Of a stretch of DNA of 64,000 bases, positions 22,770 through 35,190 are shown one piece after another. Position 1 is the stretch's first letter. Every line of letters starts with the position of its first letter. The stretch spans positions 9,238,001-9,302,000 of the forward strand of contig JANTQA010000047.1 in NCBI GenBank assembly GCA_027625915.1, read 5' to 3'. The stretch comes from Anaeramoeba flamelloides. Taxonomy: Eukaryota > Metamonada > Anaeramoebidae. A model generated the notes under the pieces. It did not search any database and had not been told where the DNA came from. It worked only from the letters and a program-made list of their open reading frames with translations. Both the position numbers and the translations under genes were made by a program.

Positions 22770-24628
22770 TTCACATTTGATGCTTGTTTTTTTTTTTTTT
22801 TTTTTAAATGTATTTCTCGATAAACAGCTTTTTAAGAGATGAAAACCACATTTACAAGTATTTTTTTCTTTTCCTTGTCTTTTTTTACATAAAAATTCAA
22901 TATCTTTTTCTTGAATTTTAATTGGATGAATGTATATTTTTAGAGATGATTATTGGTTAATATTTTAAAAAATATTTCAAATAATTTATTTCATAAAAAT
23001 CCCCTAATCTTGCTTTTTTATTATTTGAAATTCAATTTATTTTTCTCATTTTTTTTTATTCTTATTTCACCATAATCACCAAAATCTTTTTTTTAAAGTT
23101 TACTTTTTTTTTTTACTTTTTAATTGTAAAATAATAATTTTCGTTTTTATTTTATTTTTTTGTTTCTATTTTATTTTTTTGTTTTTATTTTTGTTTAATT
23201 ATTTTATTATAACTTGCAGTTTGTCCAAAAAAATGCATTGTATTTAATTTGTTTTCTATTCCCAATTGTTATGTTCATTTATTAGGTTTTGATATTTTTT
23301 TTAATTGAAAAGGTACTTTTTACCAATTTTGAGGTACTTTGTTTATTCAAAATTAAAGTTAAAACCATTTCTTTAACTAAATAAATGAATATTTAAATAA
23401 AAGAAGGGTGTGAAATATTCTAGTAGATTAACTAAAATCCCATATATTTGGACCAGTTACAACAGTTGAAAGAATAATTATACTTCATTTTCCATTCTAT
23501 TTTGAAATAATTTTGATTTTACAAACTATTTTCTTTTTTTATCTTTTTTGAGTTTTATTTTCATTTCCTTTTTTCCAGTTACATAATCTGTTTTGTTAAA
23601 TCGAACTGTTTTATTTCAATGGTTGATAGAAGGTTAATGTTATGTTTTTTAAATAGAAAAATCACACACAATTAATCAATGTTATCTAATCATTTTATTG
23701 TTTAAAAATTGTTGGTGAAATTTCTACAAATTTCCCAATGTCTTTTTTTAATCCCTTTTCACATGTTGGATATAAAATAATAATTTATTAAATATATAAT
23801 TCTTTTATAAAATAAAAATAATAGACCATAAAATTAATACTTGGTAGCTTAAAATGTTGTTTTATTATTATATTTGGGAAAATAATATGTATTGAGATTT
23901 TTTGCTATCTCTTTTTTATTATGGGTATGTCCTTTTTTTAAAAAAATTGGATTTATTTTTATTTATCAATTAAAAAATGTAAAATAAAATAATAAAAAGA
24001 TTGATCAAGAAAAAATATATATTACTAAATCATTTATTTTTTGTTATGATATTTAGAATTTGATAAGATCACTTCTTCTTACATTGGTTTCCTTTTTTAT
24101 TCTGAATATAAAAACTATTTTGAAACAAATTTGTGAATATATAAATTAAATTTTGAAAATAAATTTTAAAATAATATAATGATTTAATTTATCTACTTTC
24201 GATTGTATCAGACTAAAATAAGTTATTTTTTGAATTATTCTTCTATAATAAAGATTTATCAGATCTATTTGTTTGAATTTAAATAAAATTATTTTCAACT
24301 AAATTTGTTGAAACTTAAATTATTATAAATTTTACTTTCATGCTTTTTAAACGTGTTTTGTTGTTCTTTTTGTTGTTTTTTTAGTTTTTATTTTTTTTTG
24401 ATTTCAATAATTCAATTCTTTTTATATTGATTTTTGAAACATTGTTTTTTGATTAGCTTATTTTATAAGAAATGATTGAAAAAATATTTTTAAAAAAATT
24501 TTGTAAAAATGGGTTTGTTAAATAAAAAAAAAAAAAATTGGTCAAGAAAATTGAGACAATCTCTTATTTATCATTCATTCAAATTAGGAAAACAAAGAAT
24601 TAATAAATCATCTACTTTTGATATTATA
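22770..24628. other. Gene-free spacer downstream of the DENN gene
   Basis: AT-rich with T-runs; nothing recognised. The frame at 24509-24781 enters the terminal repeat of the next element and is not accepted. Confidence 0.5.
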
Positions 24629-25123
24629 GTAGGGAAAAAAATACCGGACTTGAAAAAAATCTCGTTAAGATTTTTAATTGTGGGTATTAGGAAATTTTTT
24701 GTAGAATTTTTGTCTAATTTCAATGAAATCCTTATTATAAATAACAAATTTTGTTATGAGATTAGTAATAAACCTACCTAAAGTTCATTAAAGTAAGGTG
24801 TCTCTAGAATACTCAAGTAATTGTTTGATAGCCATATGTTGATCAACTTTTTTTGAAAACCAATCGAGTTTTATTGAGGTTTACTAGAGTTTGGAAAAAG
24901 ATAATTTTTCTTCTTGTTTTTTTGATTGATTGAATGGTGTTTTGAACAAGTGTGATTTCATTAATCATCATTCTAATAAATGGGGGAGTTATAATTGAAA
25001 ATTTTCGATTCTGAAAAAAAGGAATTTGATTGTAAATAAATGAAATTACACAATAATTTTAATATTGTTCACAATTAAAAATCTTGTTAGGGATTTTTTT
25101 CATGTCCGGTATTTTTTTCACTG
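24629..25123. mobile_element. MITE family M, copy 1
   Basis: The left end (24629 on: GTAGGGAAAAAAATACCGGA, then CTTGAAAAAAATCT) is matched by an inverted right end at about 25066-25123 (reverse complement CAGTGAAAAAAATACCGGAC, then ATGAAAAAAATCC). The arms are ~60 bp and the total about 495 bp. A diverged copy without clear ends lies at about 44035-44380. The CAGT-type right end suggests a Tc1/mariner relationship. Confidence 0.65.
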
Positions 25124-25739
25124 CTCTAATTGATTTTTTTTTCTCCAAATCCTTGATTTCATCTATTTATTATTGTTATTTTTATCATTTTTTCTGAAAA
25201 TTATTTTATACTCTTACAGATTTATTCTTAAATTAAAAATGACAAACTCAAAATCCTATTTTTTAATTAAAGTTCTATATTTTTCCTTGCATGGGAGATA
25301 ACATAACTAGTTTCTTCTATAAATATATTTTTACTAAAAAAATCTAAAAAATATAGACATCATGTTTCTATTTATTACTACAAACTATAACTTTATTTAA
25401 AATAATTTTTGATGGGAAAAACCCAAATATTTTATTTTTATTATTTAGTTTTTTTAAAAAAATTATTCTGCTTTTTTTTTTTTTTGAATTTGTATAATTA
25501 ATTGACAAAAATGGGAAAATCTGATAACTAATAGAATTTAAATAAGGTAAATATTTAAATAATAGATATTTCTATTAAGGAAGAAGTGTAAGTTTCCTAC
25601 TAGTTATCATTATACATTAATTTCATTTTAGTAGTTTAAATGTAAAATCAGAGATTCCTCAATTATTAATCAATAAAATTAATTCTAAAACAATTGATAG
25701 TCTTAAATTATTATATTCAGATTAAAGTCTTTTAATTTG
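25124..25739. other. Gene-free spacer
   Basis: AT-rich; nothing recognised. Confidence 0.45.
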
Positions 25740-26195
<456 letters not shown>

Positions 26196-27012
26196 CTGTT
26201 ATTTTCCAATTAATAACTAAAAATTTTTAATGAAAAGTTCCCAAATTAACCCTTAATTATTACTGCTAAAAAAAAATTAGCAGAGGGAAAATTTTGTCTT
26301 CTAGTTAACTAATAGAGTTTAATTTGTTGTCTAAAAACATCAATTCTAAACAATGTTATAAAGATCTTTGGATTTTCTTCAATTTATAAAATCGAAAAAT
26401 ATTTTGGATTGTGAACAAAAAATTTTCATTTTTTAATTATAAAATAATAGTTTTATTAAATCGAATTTTTTGCTCTTAGAATCCCTAAGTTTTCTGACAA
26501 AAAAACTTCCGTCGGGGCACATCGCTAAAGTTTGATAATTTTTGGAAAAATGAAAAATTTAGTAAAAAAACTTAAAATATTAAGACATCACTTTTTGTAC
26601 ATTGGATTGAGGTTTTATTTTGGAAATTTAAGGAAGTGGGTTTATTTGTGCATTTCTCAAAATATTAATTACCAAAACATTACTAAATTGGATTTTTTGA
26701 GTACCACAGTATCTGGAAATTTTGAAATCAAAATATTATTGATTAGTTTATTGTGAAAATAAAAAGAAAAATTAATCGGGGTGGCATTAGCAAATTATTT
26801 AGTTTTTTATAATATTTATTAATTAAATTTTTCATTTGATTAATTGTGTTTAAAATCAAGAAACGAATTTATACAAATGATTGTAATTAATCAAAGTATA
26901 AACTAAATAAATAAATGAAACCTGAGAAGGTATAGATTTGAAACAAATCTTTTCTTTTTTCAATACCAAACAAGAAATGCAAGACCTCAAAATAAACTTG
27001 TCAAACATAATA
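26196..27012 (+). repeat. Long dispersed repeat S, copy 1, containing a MITE-like head
   Basis: This segment aligns with 28346-29120 in the same orientation. The first ~255 bp (26196-26450) is bounded by inverted ends (CTGTTATTTTCCAATTAATA and its degraded complement ATTATAAAATAATAG) with TA before it. The rest shares GGAAGTGGG..TTT, AACATTACT.AA.TTGGATTT, GATTTGAAACAAATCTTTTC and CCAAACAAGAAA words with the second copy. No coding signal is conserved between the copies. Confidence 0.65.
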
Positions 27013-27452
27013 AATGCTCTCTAGTTTTGGTTCTTATTTTTATCAAAAATTCCCAAAGTTTTTGATCAATTTTTTTCCAAAATAAATAGAAAAGCAAAAA
27101 AAAATTTGATTTTTTGCAAAAGAAAATTATATTATTGAGAAAAAAAACACCAGGAACTATTCTAATCGATTTATTATAAAGGGAATTTTAAATATTTTTA
27201 AATAAAAAAATATTTCGACATTTTGGTTTAGGAAATTATTCACCAAACCTTTGTGATTTATTATCGCCCTGTTGAATTAATTTATAAAACTTTTTCAGAA
27301 CTTTATCTTCACAAACAATTTTAATTTTTGAAAATAGATCAACTGTTAAATTGATAAAAGTGAAATTTTATTGCAATTTATGACCGGGTTTTGGAAGAGT
27401 TTGTTTCCATTTATTTTTAATTTCATTTTTTTATTTGATATTTTTGGTATCA
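27013..27452. other. Spacer before the 27-kb gene
   Basis: AT-rich; it should contain the promoter of the following gene. No specific element was recognised. Confidence 0.4.
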
Positions 27453-30400
27453 ATGTTATTTGAGCAATTGTAAATTTTTTCTTCAAGCATTTAGTCTCTC
27501 TGCTATTGTTAAACCAAAACCTCTTTCTTTATACCTTCTTCGTTATTGTTTATAGCACGCTGCAATCAAAACTTTTGAAAGAAATTGAAAAAAAGGTTCG
27601 AAGATCAACAAAAAACAAAGGAAACGAACCAACCCTTGAAGATCTTCAATTACTAACAAAGCTTGCAAATGAAAAGTACCTCATTCTTTAATATTTCTTC
27701 TCTTGAAAACATTTTATAGAGCTAACCTAATTACTTTTTGGCTCCTGTATTCTTCTTAAAATTTATTATTTTGATCTTTTTGTTATAGTCAAGAGACTGC
27801 AATAGTTCTCAAGGTTTTATGGGTACGATTGTTTCGGAGCAAAAAGAAATATTTGAGCATTTATAGGGTATTCTAACCACCTCCATTTTCATTAATTGCT
27901 TCAATTTTTACTCAAATGCCTTTCTTTGATAACCTTTTTAAAATTTTCTTTTTTTTATTTTTTTTTCTCACAGACCCTACTTGTTACCGAATTTATTCTT
28001 TTGCACGGAAAAGATACTCTCGTCTCGCAGATTGAATATTTCAAACCCAAAATTAAGAAATTACAAAATTTTAAATCGACAAGATGGCAACTCGAGAAAG
28101 GTTTAATTGGTAAGAGCCCCCTTTTGACTGATCTTCTTAATTTGTTTTCCTCATTTACCCAAAAAATATTATTTTCCAATTTGCAAGAAATTTTTTTTTT
28201 AAAAATAAAATAATAACTGGTTGAATTCGATCACGAGAAAATTCACTTATATTCTATTCATCTAAATTTTCCACTTTTTAATTTTGTAGAATAACACGCA
28301 AGAAAAATCCTTTTCCAAATAGTTACCTCTTTTAAATTTATATTACTGTCATTTTCCAATTAAAAAATGAAAATTTTTATTTCAAGTTCCAAAATGAATA
28401 TTAAAATTATTACTGCAATCAAATTATCAAGAGTAAAAATTTTGTCTTCGGGTTCAAGAAGGAAGTTTAGTTTATTGTCTAAAAATATCATTTCTAAACG
28501 ATGTTGTAAAGATCTTTGGATTTTCTTTTCACTTATAAACTCAAAAAATATTTTGGAGGATGTGAACATAAAAATTTTCATTTTTTAATTGGAAAATAAC
28601 AGTATTTAAAACATAAACAAAAAAAAAATCTAAAAGCTTTCTTTTATTATTCAACCAAAAATACCCTAATAATGTTAAGCTTCTTTTGTGTGTTTTGACA
28701 GATCTTTTTCTATTTGGTTCTATTTATTAAGTAAGTGGGCACATTTTACCATTTCGAAAAATGTTTAATTGAGACAACATTACTGAAAATTAGATTTTTG
28801 AGTGTTTTTAGAGAAATTGAAAATATTAAAATTAAAAAAGATCATTCACCGATCTGTTTTTGAAAGTAAAAAGGAAAAGAACCCAAAATAATCAAGAGTT
28901 GATTCTTAAATTTTCAAATTTTGATCTTTTTTTCAAAAATTTTTGGTTTTATTTAATTATATACTGGATCTAGAAATGTATAACGATGAATTGCTTGAAA
29001 TTAATCCAAGAATAAACTAAAAAAAAAGACATGAAAAGGTGTGTATTCAAAACAAATCTTTTCTTTAAGAAGACCAAACAAGAAAGATTACCTTTCCAAA
29101 TAAACTTGTTGAAATCAAGAATGAAAAAAAAAAAATTCAAAATATATTTCGAAGATATTTATTTTCTTTATCTTCTTAGTTTGTATGAGTCCAAACAAGT
29201 CATAAATTTGAATTTCTCGTCTCATTACTATTTATTATTATTTTACAAAACCTATTTTTACAAAAATGTTTTAAGAATTCAAATTTTAAATTTTTTTATC
29301 AAACAAAAACCAAAATAAAGAGGAATATTTGAAAAATTAAAAAAAAAGGAGTTGAATTCTTGGAATCAAAACAGTTACAAAATTTTCAACACAAAGAAAT
29401 TGAAAAATTGAGTAAAAAATTTTAAACATTCGAAAGAATTATTTTTAGTTCTCATTTTAAATGGAAAATAAATAATAATAAAATCAAACGAATAAGTCTA
29501 ATAAACCCTTATTTCTCAAGAGAGAATTCAAAAAATATCCTATTTTCTTGAACCCTAAACTTGAATTAGATGAATTAAAAGAAATTAGGATGTTTAAATT
29601 CATTTTGGAAAATTCATTTTGGAAAATTCTTTCGAAAAAGAAAGTAATTTGTCAATCAAAATTTTCAAATAAAAGGTTTTTCCATTAAGAATTAAAAATA
29701 AAACCAAATAAAGAAGAAGTGATTGTGTCAAATGACAAGAGATAAGATCAAGAAATGAATGATTTACATTTATTTTTTTTGATCAGTTAATTTTTTTGAT
29801 TTATATGAAATCCATTTTTTAGTTGGTATGAAAATATATTATACTGGGATATATCAAATCTAGTATTTCTTAAAATATCAATGTATTTGATTACATAAAT
29901 GATTTGAATAATTCAGTTTTGGATAAATGATGTATCTCAAAATTTGTAAAATGTACTAAGTCTCTTAAATCAGGTTTTTAGGATCTTGGAGTCAAAATAG
30001 CCTGTAAAGACCTTGGTAAGCCCGTGAGAAAAATTAAAAGGATGCAAGTTTCTTTTTATCCAAGAAAGCTTTGGCATTAAATGGTCAAAGAAACCAGCAA
30101 TAAACAAGAATTAAATATGACACAGGTTTCTTATGGTTCTACAATTAAAAAAGAAATTCTAAAATAGATATATTTAATATAAAATTTTTCTTCGAAAAAA
30201 GATAGTTCATTTGTTAGAATTAATTTTTATCCATTAAACAAATTAATTCTAAAAAAACAAAAAATTTCTCAAAAAATGAGAAAAATAAAAACAAATTCAA
30301 ATCATTATTTTAATCTTTTCCAAAAAAATGAAGGAGTTTACCTATAAATTTGGTTTAACTCTTGGAATATTTTTGAATTCTGAATTAGGTGTTTTATTGG

Positions 30401-30971
30401 AAAAATAATAAGAAAAAGGCAAGAATTTACCTTGAAACGCAGGTTTTATGTACTTGACAATGGTTTTTTGGGTACTGTAATTTTTTTAAGAAGATGTGAA
30501 ATAAAAGCTAAAAAAGGCATTACTAAAACTTTTTGATTTACCCTTTTAAAAGATCCGTGTCCCTTTTTTAAAACTTTTGTTACTCACTTCTAAAAAACAG
30601 CCACAGCTATATATATATATATATATATATATATGAATTTTTCTTCTTTATTATATGTATTTCGTTTTTAATGAATCAGCCCTTCAAGGCAACAGGGCAA
30701 AATTTTTAAATATGTTATTGGTGATATTCTGTATTTATGAATTTTTTATATGCGAAATGCCAAATTATATGATATCTCAGAAAAACAGAAAAGAAAAGTT
30801 TTTTTAGTGAGATCAAATTTTTGTTTTCCTTTTTTTTATCAAAAAGAAAATTATTAAATTCATTTTATTTCTCACATTATAAATTAAAAATTACTCTGTT
30901 TATTGTCATTTAAATCATTATTTTAGAAAACCAAGTCTTTCTTGTCAGGAATATTAATGCAAATATTTGTA

Positions 30972-31006
<35 letters not shown>

Positions 31007-31445
31007 TAAAAGAATTAAACTTTCATGACTAATTTTAAATCAAATGGGTCAAAATTATTTTCATTAATTAATAATTGTAAAATTATGATTTTTTGCTTAA
31101 ATTCATGAAAGGTGGGTTTTAAACTATATTGGCATCTCACATATAATCCGTTCTTCTTAATTTTACCTTTAAAAGTTATTTAGTATTGTTAAAAATGTTT
31201 TATCATTTCCAAAATTAATGATTTGAAAACTTTGATTTTTAATTAAATCGAACATTTATTACCTTTTTATGTGTTTACAAATAATTTTACTTTATTTCCC
31301 CTTTAAGAAAAATAAGAAATATACCCTCGTGAAATAAAATAATCAATAATTTTCACCTGTTTATTAAAAAACAAAAAGTTGTTGTTTTATCTTGGATTTT
31401 TCATTTATACTTAAATAATATTTAATCTCTTTTTATTATTATTTG

Positions 31446-31486
<41 letters not shown>

Positions 31487-31848
31487 CTTGTTCTATAATC
31501 AATCCAATTTTAGTCAGAAATAAGGCACAAAAAATATGGAAACTTCTCAACGACCATACCCTTTTAGGTGAACTGAGGCGCGAAATCCAAAATAAGAAAC
31601 ATAATACTTCTCGTGTTTCAAGTTCTTCGACATCCAATCAAAAGAAGAGAAAAAAAATAAGCCAATGCTTATCTGACGATTCTTCCACAAGTTTTAGCAA
31701 GAATGAAAAGAAGTTATCTCAGAAAAAACAATACTCGGAAGATGAAGATTATTATATCCATTCAAGTTCATCAAGTGAAAGTGAATTATTATTACAGGAT
31801 AAAAAAAAGAGAGACAAAGATCAAAAAACAAAATTAATTCAAAAATAA
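27453..31848 (+). CDS. TFIIS-N/LEDGF-IBD-like helical-bundle protein (five exons)
   Basis: Proposed exons 27453-27469, 27556-27675, 27789-27822, 27974-28109 and 31514-31848 are bounded by GT-AG sites. Phases match at every junction and give 642 nt, 213 aa, ending TAA. Exons 2, 4 and 5 stand out as coding by base composition; exons 1 and 3 are short and rest on phase. The protein has a helical region at about 8-118 (KLLKEIEKKVRR, LEDLQLLTKLAN, VLKVLWTLLVTEFILL, then QLEKGLIVRNKAQKIWKLL). It recalls the transcription-elongation TFIIS N-terminal domain and the LEDGF integrase-binding domain, both of which dock elongation and chromatin factors. A Ser/Lys-rich tail (SNQKKRKK at about 142-149, then SSSSSESE) looks nuclear and phosphorylatable. 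Intron 4 is 3.4 kb and full of repeats. The family call is by pattern only. Confidence 0.6.
28346..29120 (+). repeat. Long dispersed repeat S, copy 2, inside intron 4
   Basis: The head (28346-28602, 257 bp) is a perfect-looking palindromic MITE. CTGTCATTTTCCAATTAAAA at the left is inverted at the right end, and TA flanks both ends (28344-28345 and 28603-28604). The arms are about 38 bp. Because of this symmetry both strands show nearly identical 73-aa frames, which are not genes. The remainder to about 29120 matches the tail of copy 1. Confidence 0.7.
29984..30477. mobile_element. MITE family A, copy 2, in intron 4
   Basis: It shares the left-end GTCAAAATA word, AAAGAAACCAGCAATAAAC, and the ACAATTAAAAAAGAAATTCT block with the copies at 10941 and 56730. 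The right end TACTGTA retains the TA-flanked CAGT terminus. It is considerably diverged. Confidence 0.55.
30605..31481. repeat. Three (TA)n microsatellites in intron 4
   Basis: Uninterrupted TA runs of roughly 26-35 bases lie at about 30608-30634, 30974-31003 and 31447-31481, the last only 30 bases before exon 5. Confidence 0.9.
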
Positions 31849-32342
31849 AAAAAAGTATTTCGAATTTTTAGCATCTCAAATTTTGCATTTAATTTTCTTT
31901 TTGGAAATTGGGTGTTTTTTTCTTCGTTTCGCAGTGGTCTTATTTTACTTAACCACTCTTTTTTTTGTAATTTAATTTTCACTATTTTTGTTATTGGTAA
32001 ATATTTTTTGAAAAACAAAATAAAGATTTGCAATAAAAATAAATAATATTTCTATTATTTTGTTTTTTTTTTTTTAATACTTCGTTTTCTTATTTCTGAT
32101 TCCAATTATTTGACAGTTTTTGTGTGCTTTTAAAGAGGAATTTTGAAATTGGATTTTATTTTTTTTTTCTCAAAATTGAACAAGTTAAATTAGTTCCAAT
32201 AATATCGTTTGAAAACATAATAATAACCTGATAATAATTAATAGTTGGTCTGTAATAACAATTATATTGTAAAATGATTTAAATAGTTAATTATTTTCGT
32301 TTTATAAAGTATAAAATTTTGGTTTTATTAAACTCCCTTTCC
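31849..32342. other. Spacer after the 27-kb gene
   Basis: AT-rich. It includes TTTTTTTTTT near 32062; the minus-strand frame 31839-32033 has no support. Confidence 0.45.
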
Positions 32343-32906
32343 AAAATTTTGAGCCACCTGAAATAATAAATTGGAATATATATCCCTTTCTATTCGAGAA
32401 CAAAATAATAATTAAATCTGGATAATAATTCACTTTTAGATTATAATAAATCTAAAAAACCTTGATATTTTACAAATTAATAAAAATAAAACCAAAAACC
32501 TAAAAAAAAAAGTGAGTCACAATTACTGAAATTAGCCTTACAAATTTTTTAACATTAAAATTTCACTAACAAAAAGTTTAACAAGAATATTTTTTGTTAA
32601 TAATGCAATTGATTTAAAAAAAAATTGTCAAATGAAAATTTTCATCAAGTTAATTGTTCTTTTCCGAAATCTTTTCTTTTTTCCATTTTATCATTTGAAA
32701 AAAAAAAAAAAAAAAAAAAGAAAAGGAAAAAATAAAAAAGAAAAAAAAATAAAATAAACAAAAATTTGAAAAAGCAAACAAAAAATTTGAAAATTAGAAA
32801 TAATGATTCTAATCACAATGTTGTCAAATTGTTTTGTAAACAAAATAAGGGAGAAACCCACTGAACTTTTTCCAATAAGATATAAAGTGGCTCAATTTTT
32901 TTGAAA
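32343..32906 (+). mobile_element. MITE family J, copy 1
   Basis: AAAATTTTGAGCCAC at the left (32343) is inverted at the right (GTGGCTCAATTTTTTT, about 32888-32903). The ~560-bp element recurs at 42379-42948 and, reversed, at 46119-46680. All three share a central A-rich tract, the AAAATTTGAAAATTAGAAA word, and a TTTTTTGTTAATAAT word. The ends contain a degenerate TGAGTCAC/TGAGCCAC word. Confidence 0.7.
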
Positions 32907-35190
32907 AATAACTTAGTTATTATTGATGTAACTATCTAAAATACCAGATATAAAAAGTTTTAATTATTACATTAAGTTTCGCATTAAGATAAATCCTTTG
33001 AATCGACTTTATGGTATATAATTAATTCAAATTAAGTCGAATATTGTGAGAGATGTTTTTTAAAAACATTTTTTTTACTGAGATATACAATCTATTAGCA
33101 AAAATTTGTTATTTTTTTAGTTGCTTTTTTTTCGTTCAAAAAGTGTTTCTTAAAATTGTACTGACTGTAAAGAATTAATTCTTAAAGTTGAGGATTCTTT
33201 TTATTCACTAAGTGGGGAAAATATATAATCATTTAGCTTGACAATTTACTTTTAAATCAATAGTTTTTCAGTAGATCTTTTTTAAAAAAAAACTAAAATT
33301 TTGAATTTTTATCTATTCACTAAATCACATCCCATTAATCTACCGAAAAAAAAAAAAAATACTTTTAAATTTCTTTGTAAATTTTCTCAATTTTTTTTGG
33401 GCAAGAAACGGATTTTATCGAGAGTCGGATGGTGTTATTATATAATCTTAAAACTTTTAGTTGAAAATTAATTTATTTTCAAATAAGAAATTCTCTCTTT
33501 TCTTTTTTAAAATGATTTGAGATTATTGAACAAAATTTTTTTATATGTTTTATTAGGTTTTTTCGAATGTTTACTTTGATTATAAAATTAATAGAATTTC
33601 AAAACATAAACAAAAAGTCAAAAAAAAAAAACACAATTGACTTTTTTTGGATTCAAATGAATTGAGTTCAATCAAAGTTTTTTCTCTATTCTTTTGAATC
33701 ATAGAAAACTACTGTTAGGTTTTTTTTTGCTTATTGAAAAAAAAAATAGATTTTTCAATTTTTCTTTTCGTTTTAATAATAAAAAAAAACCTAGGGAATC
33801 GGTTACACTTGACAGCACTTGATTGAACTTTCCTTAAATATAAAATTTTATTGAGAGTTTTTTATTCTAAAAATAAAATAGATAAGATTATAACATATAA
33901 TTTAGCTTTTCTTTAAATACAGGGAAAAGAAAAAATTTTCTTTTTAAACAAATCAAGATAAAAAGACAAAGAAAAACAAGAAATTTAAAGAAAGTAACAA
34001 AAATAGTGTAGCAATAACAAAATTTAGTAAAAAGTCTGGTTTTCTTTTAAATGTTGGTTGCTTTCTTTTATATTGATTATTAAAAAATCTTGAAAATCGG
34101 GAACATCAGATCACCATTTGATTTGCCTAATATGACACTTGGTAGGAGTTGATCCTAGTACAATGTCTTATAACAACATACACTATATATTAGTCCTGTA
34201 ACAATCTTGGCATGTCTAAGAAGAAGATAAAATTGGGTATTACTATATCTCCTCTTCAATACTTTACCAACCAAATTAGAATCTCAATGTTGTTTATTTT
34301 TCTTCTTCTAGATTTTTTTTAAAATCAGAAAAGAAAACTCAAAATAAGTAAATGAAATAATAATAAAAGATACGAATTTTTTGAGAATGTCCGATCGTCT
34401 CTTAAATTATAAAAGATCCTAATATTAAACACCATTTCACTAAAAGGGGTCTAGCCAAAAATTAAAAATTCAGATTTTTTATAAGAATCAACTAAACTAT
34501 AATTGTTTATAAATAAGAGAAAAAACAAAGTTTGAATTAAAGTTAATAATCTTAAAAGAAATACGTGAACAAACCATAAATTGCTAAAAAAAAAAAAAAA
34601 TATTAAAAATATTTTTTGAGTCTTTTATCATACCAAGATTCATTCAAAAGTTCCCAATTTCTTTAGAAAATTAAAATTGTTGATAATACAATTTTTAAAT
34701 TGTAATGTATTCATTATAAAAATTAATAACAATGACTCAATTTTCTGAATGTTAATTTGGAGTTTCAAACAAAGGAATTTTTTTTTTATTCAAATTGACT
34801 TTTTAAAAAATAAAGAAGAAATATCCAAATTGATTAAATTAGCAAAAATCAAAACAAAAAATTTAATAAATTAGAATAAATGATTTTGATTTAAAAAATG
34901 AAAATATTATTTTGAGAAGAATAATGAATTAAACTTATAGAATATGTTCTATATCTTCAATAAAACTGGGCACCTTTGACTGGAAAGGAGTTTATTATAC
35001 ACTATGGAATAATATAATTGAAGGTTTCAATTTCATTTAGAGATTTTTTTGCTCTCTTTTAAATTAAAAAGCAATGAATTAATTATAAAAAAAATAATAA
35101 TAAAAATAAAAATAAAAAAACAATAATTTTCATTTATTTAAAATATCGATAAATTTCAGTATGTAAAAAAAATACTAATAATAAAAACAA
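32907..35190. other. Gene-free spacer between convergent genes
   Basis: AT-rich. A weak family H hairpin lies at about 33640-33720, and a solitary family E end (ACTGGGCACCTTTGACTGGA) lies at about 34965-34984. The genes on either side both end toward this spacer, so it holds two 3' regions and no promoter is expected. Confidence 0.5.
34965..34996. repeat. Solitary terminal fragment of MITE family E
   Basis: ACTGGGCACCTTTGACTGGA and the following AAGGAGTTTAT match the right terminus of the element at 61511-61541. Internal sequence is not present beside it. Confidence 0.5.

Noticed and set aside
24509-24781. 90-aa plus-strand frame
   Set aside because: Runs into the terminal inverted repeat of MITE M; composition is AT-rich background.
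28360-28588. Two nearly identical 73-aa frames on opposite strands
   Set aside because: Produced by the palindromic head of repeat S copy 2; not genes.
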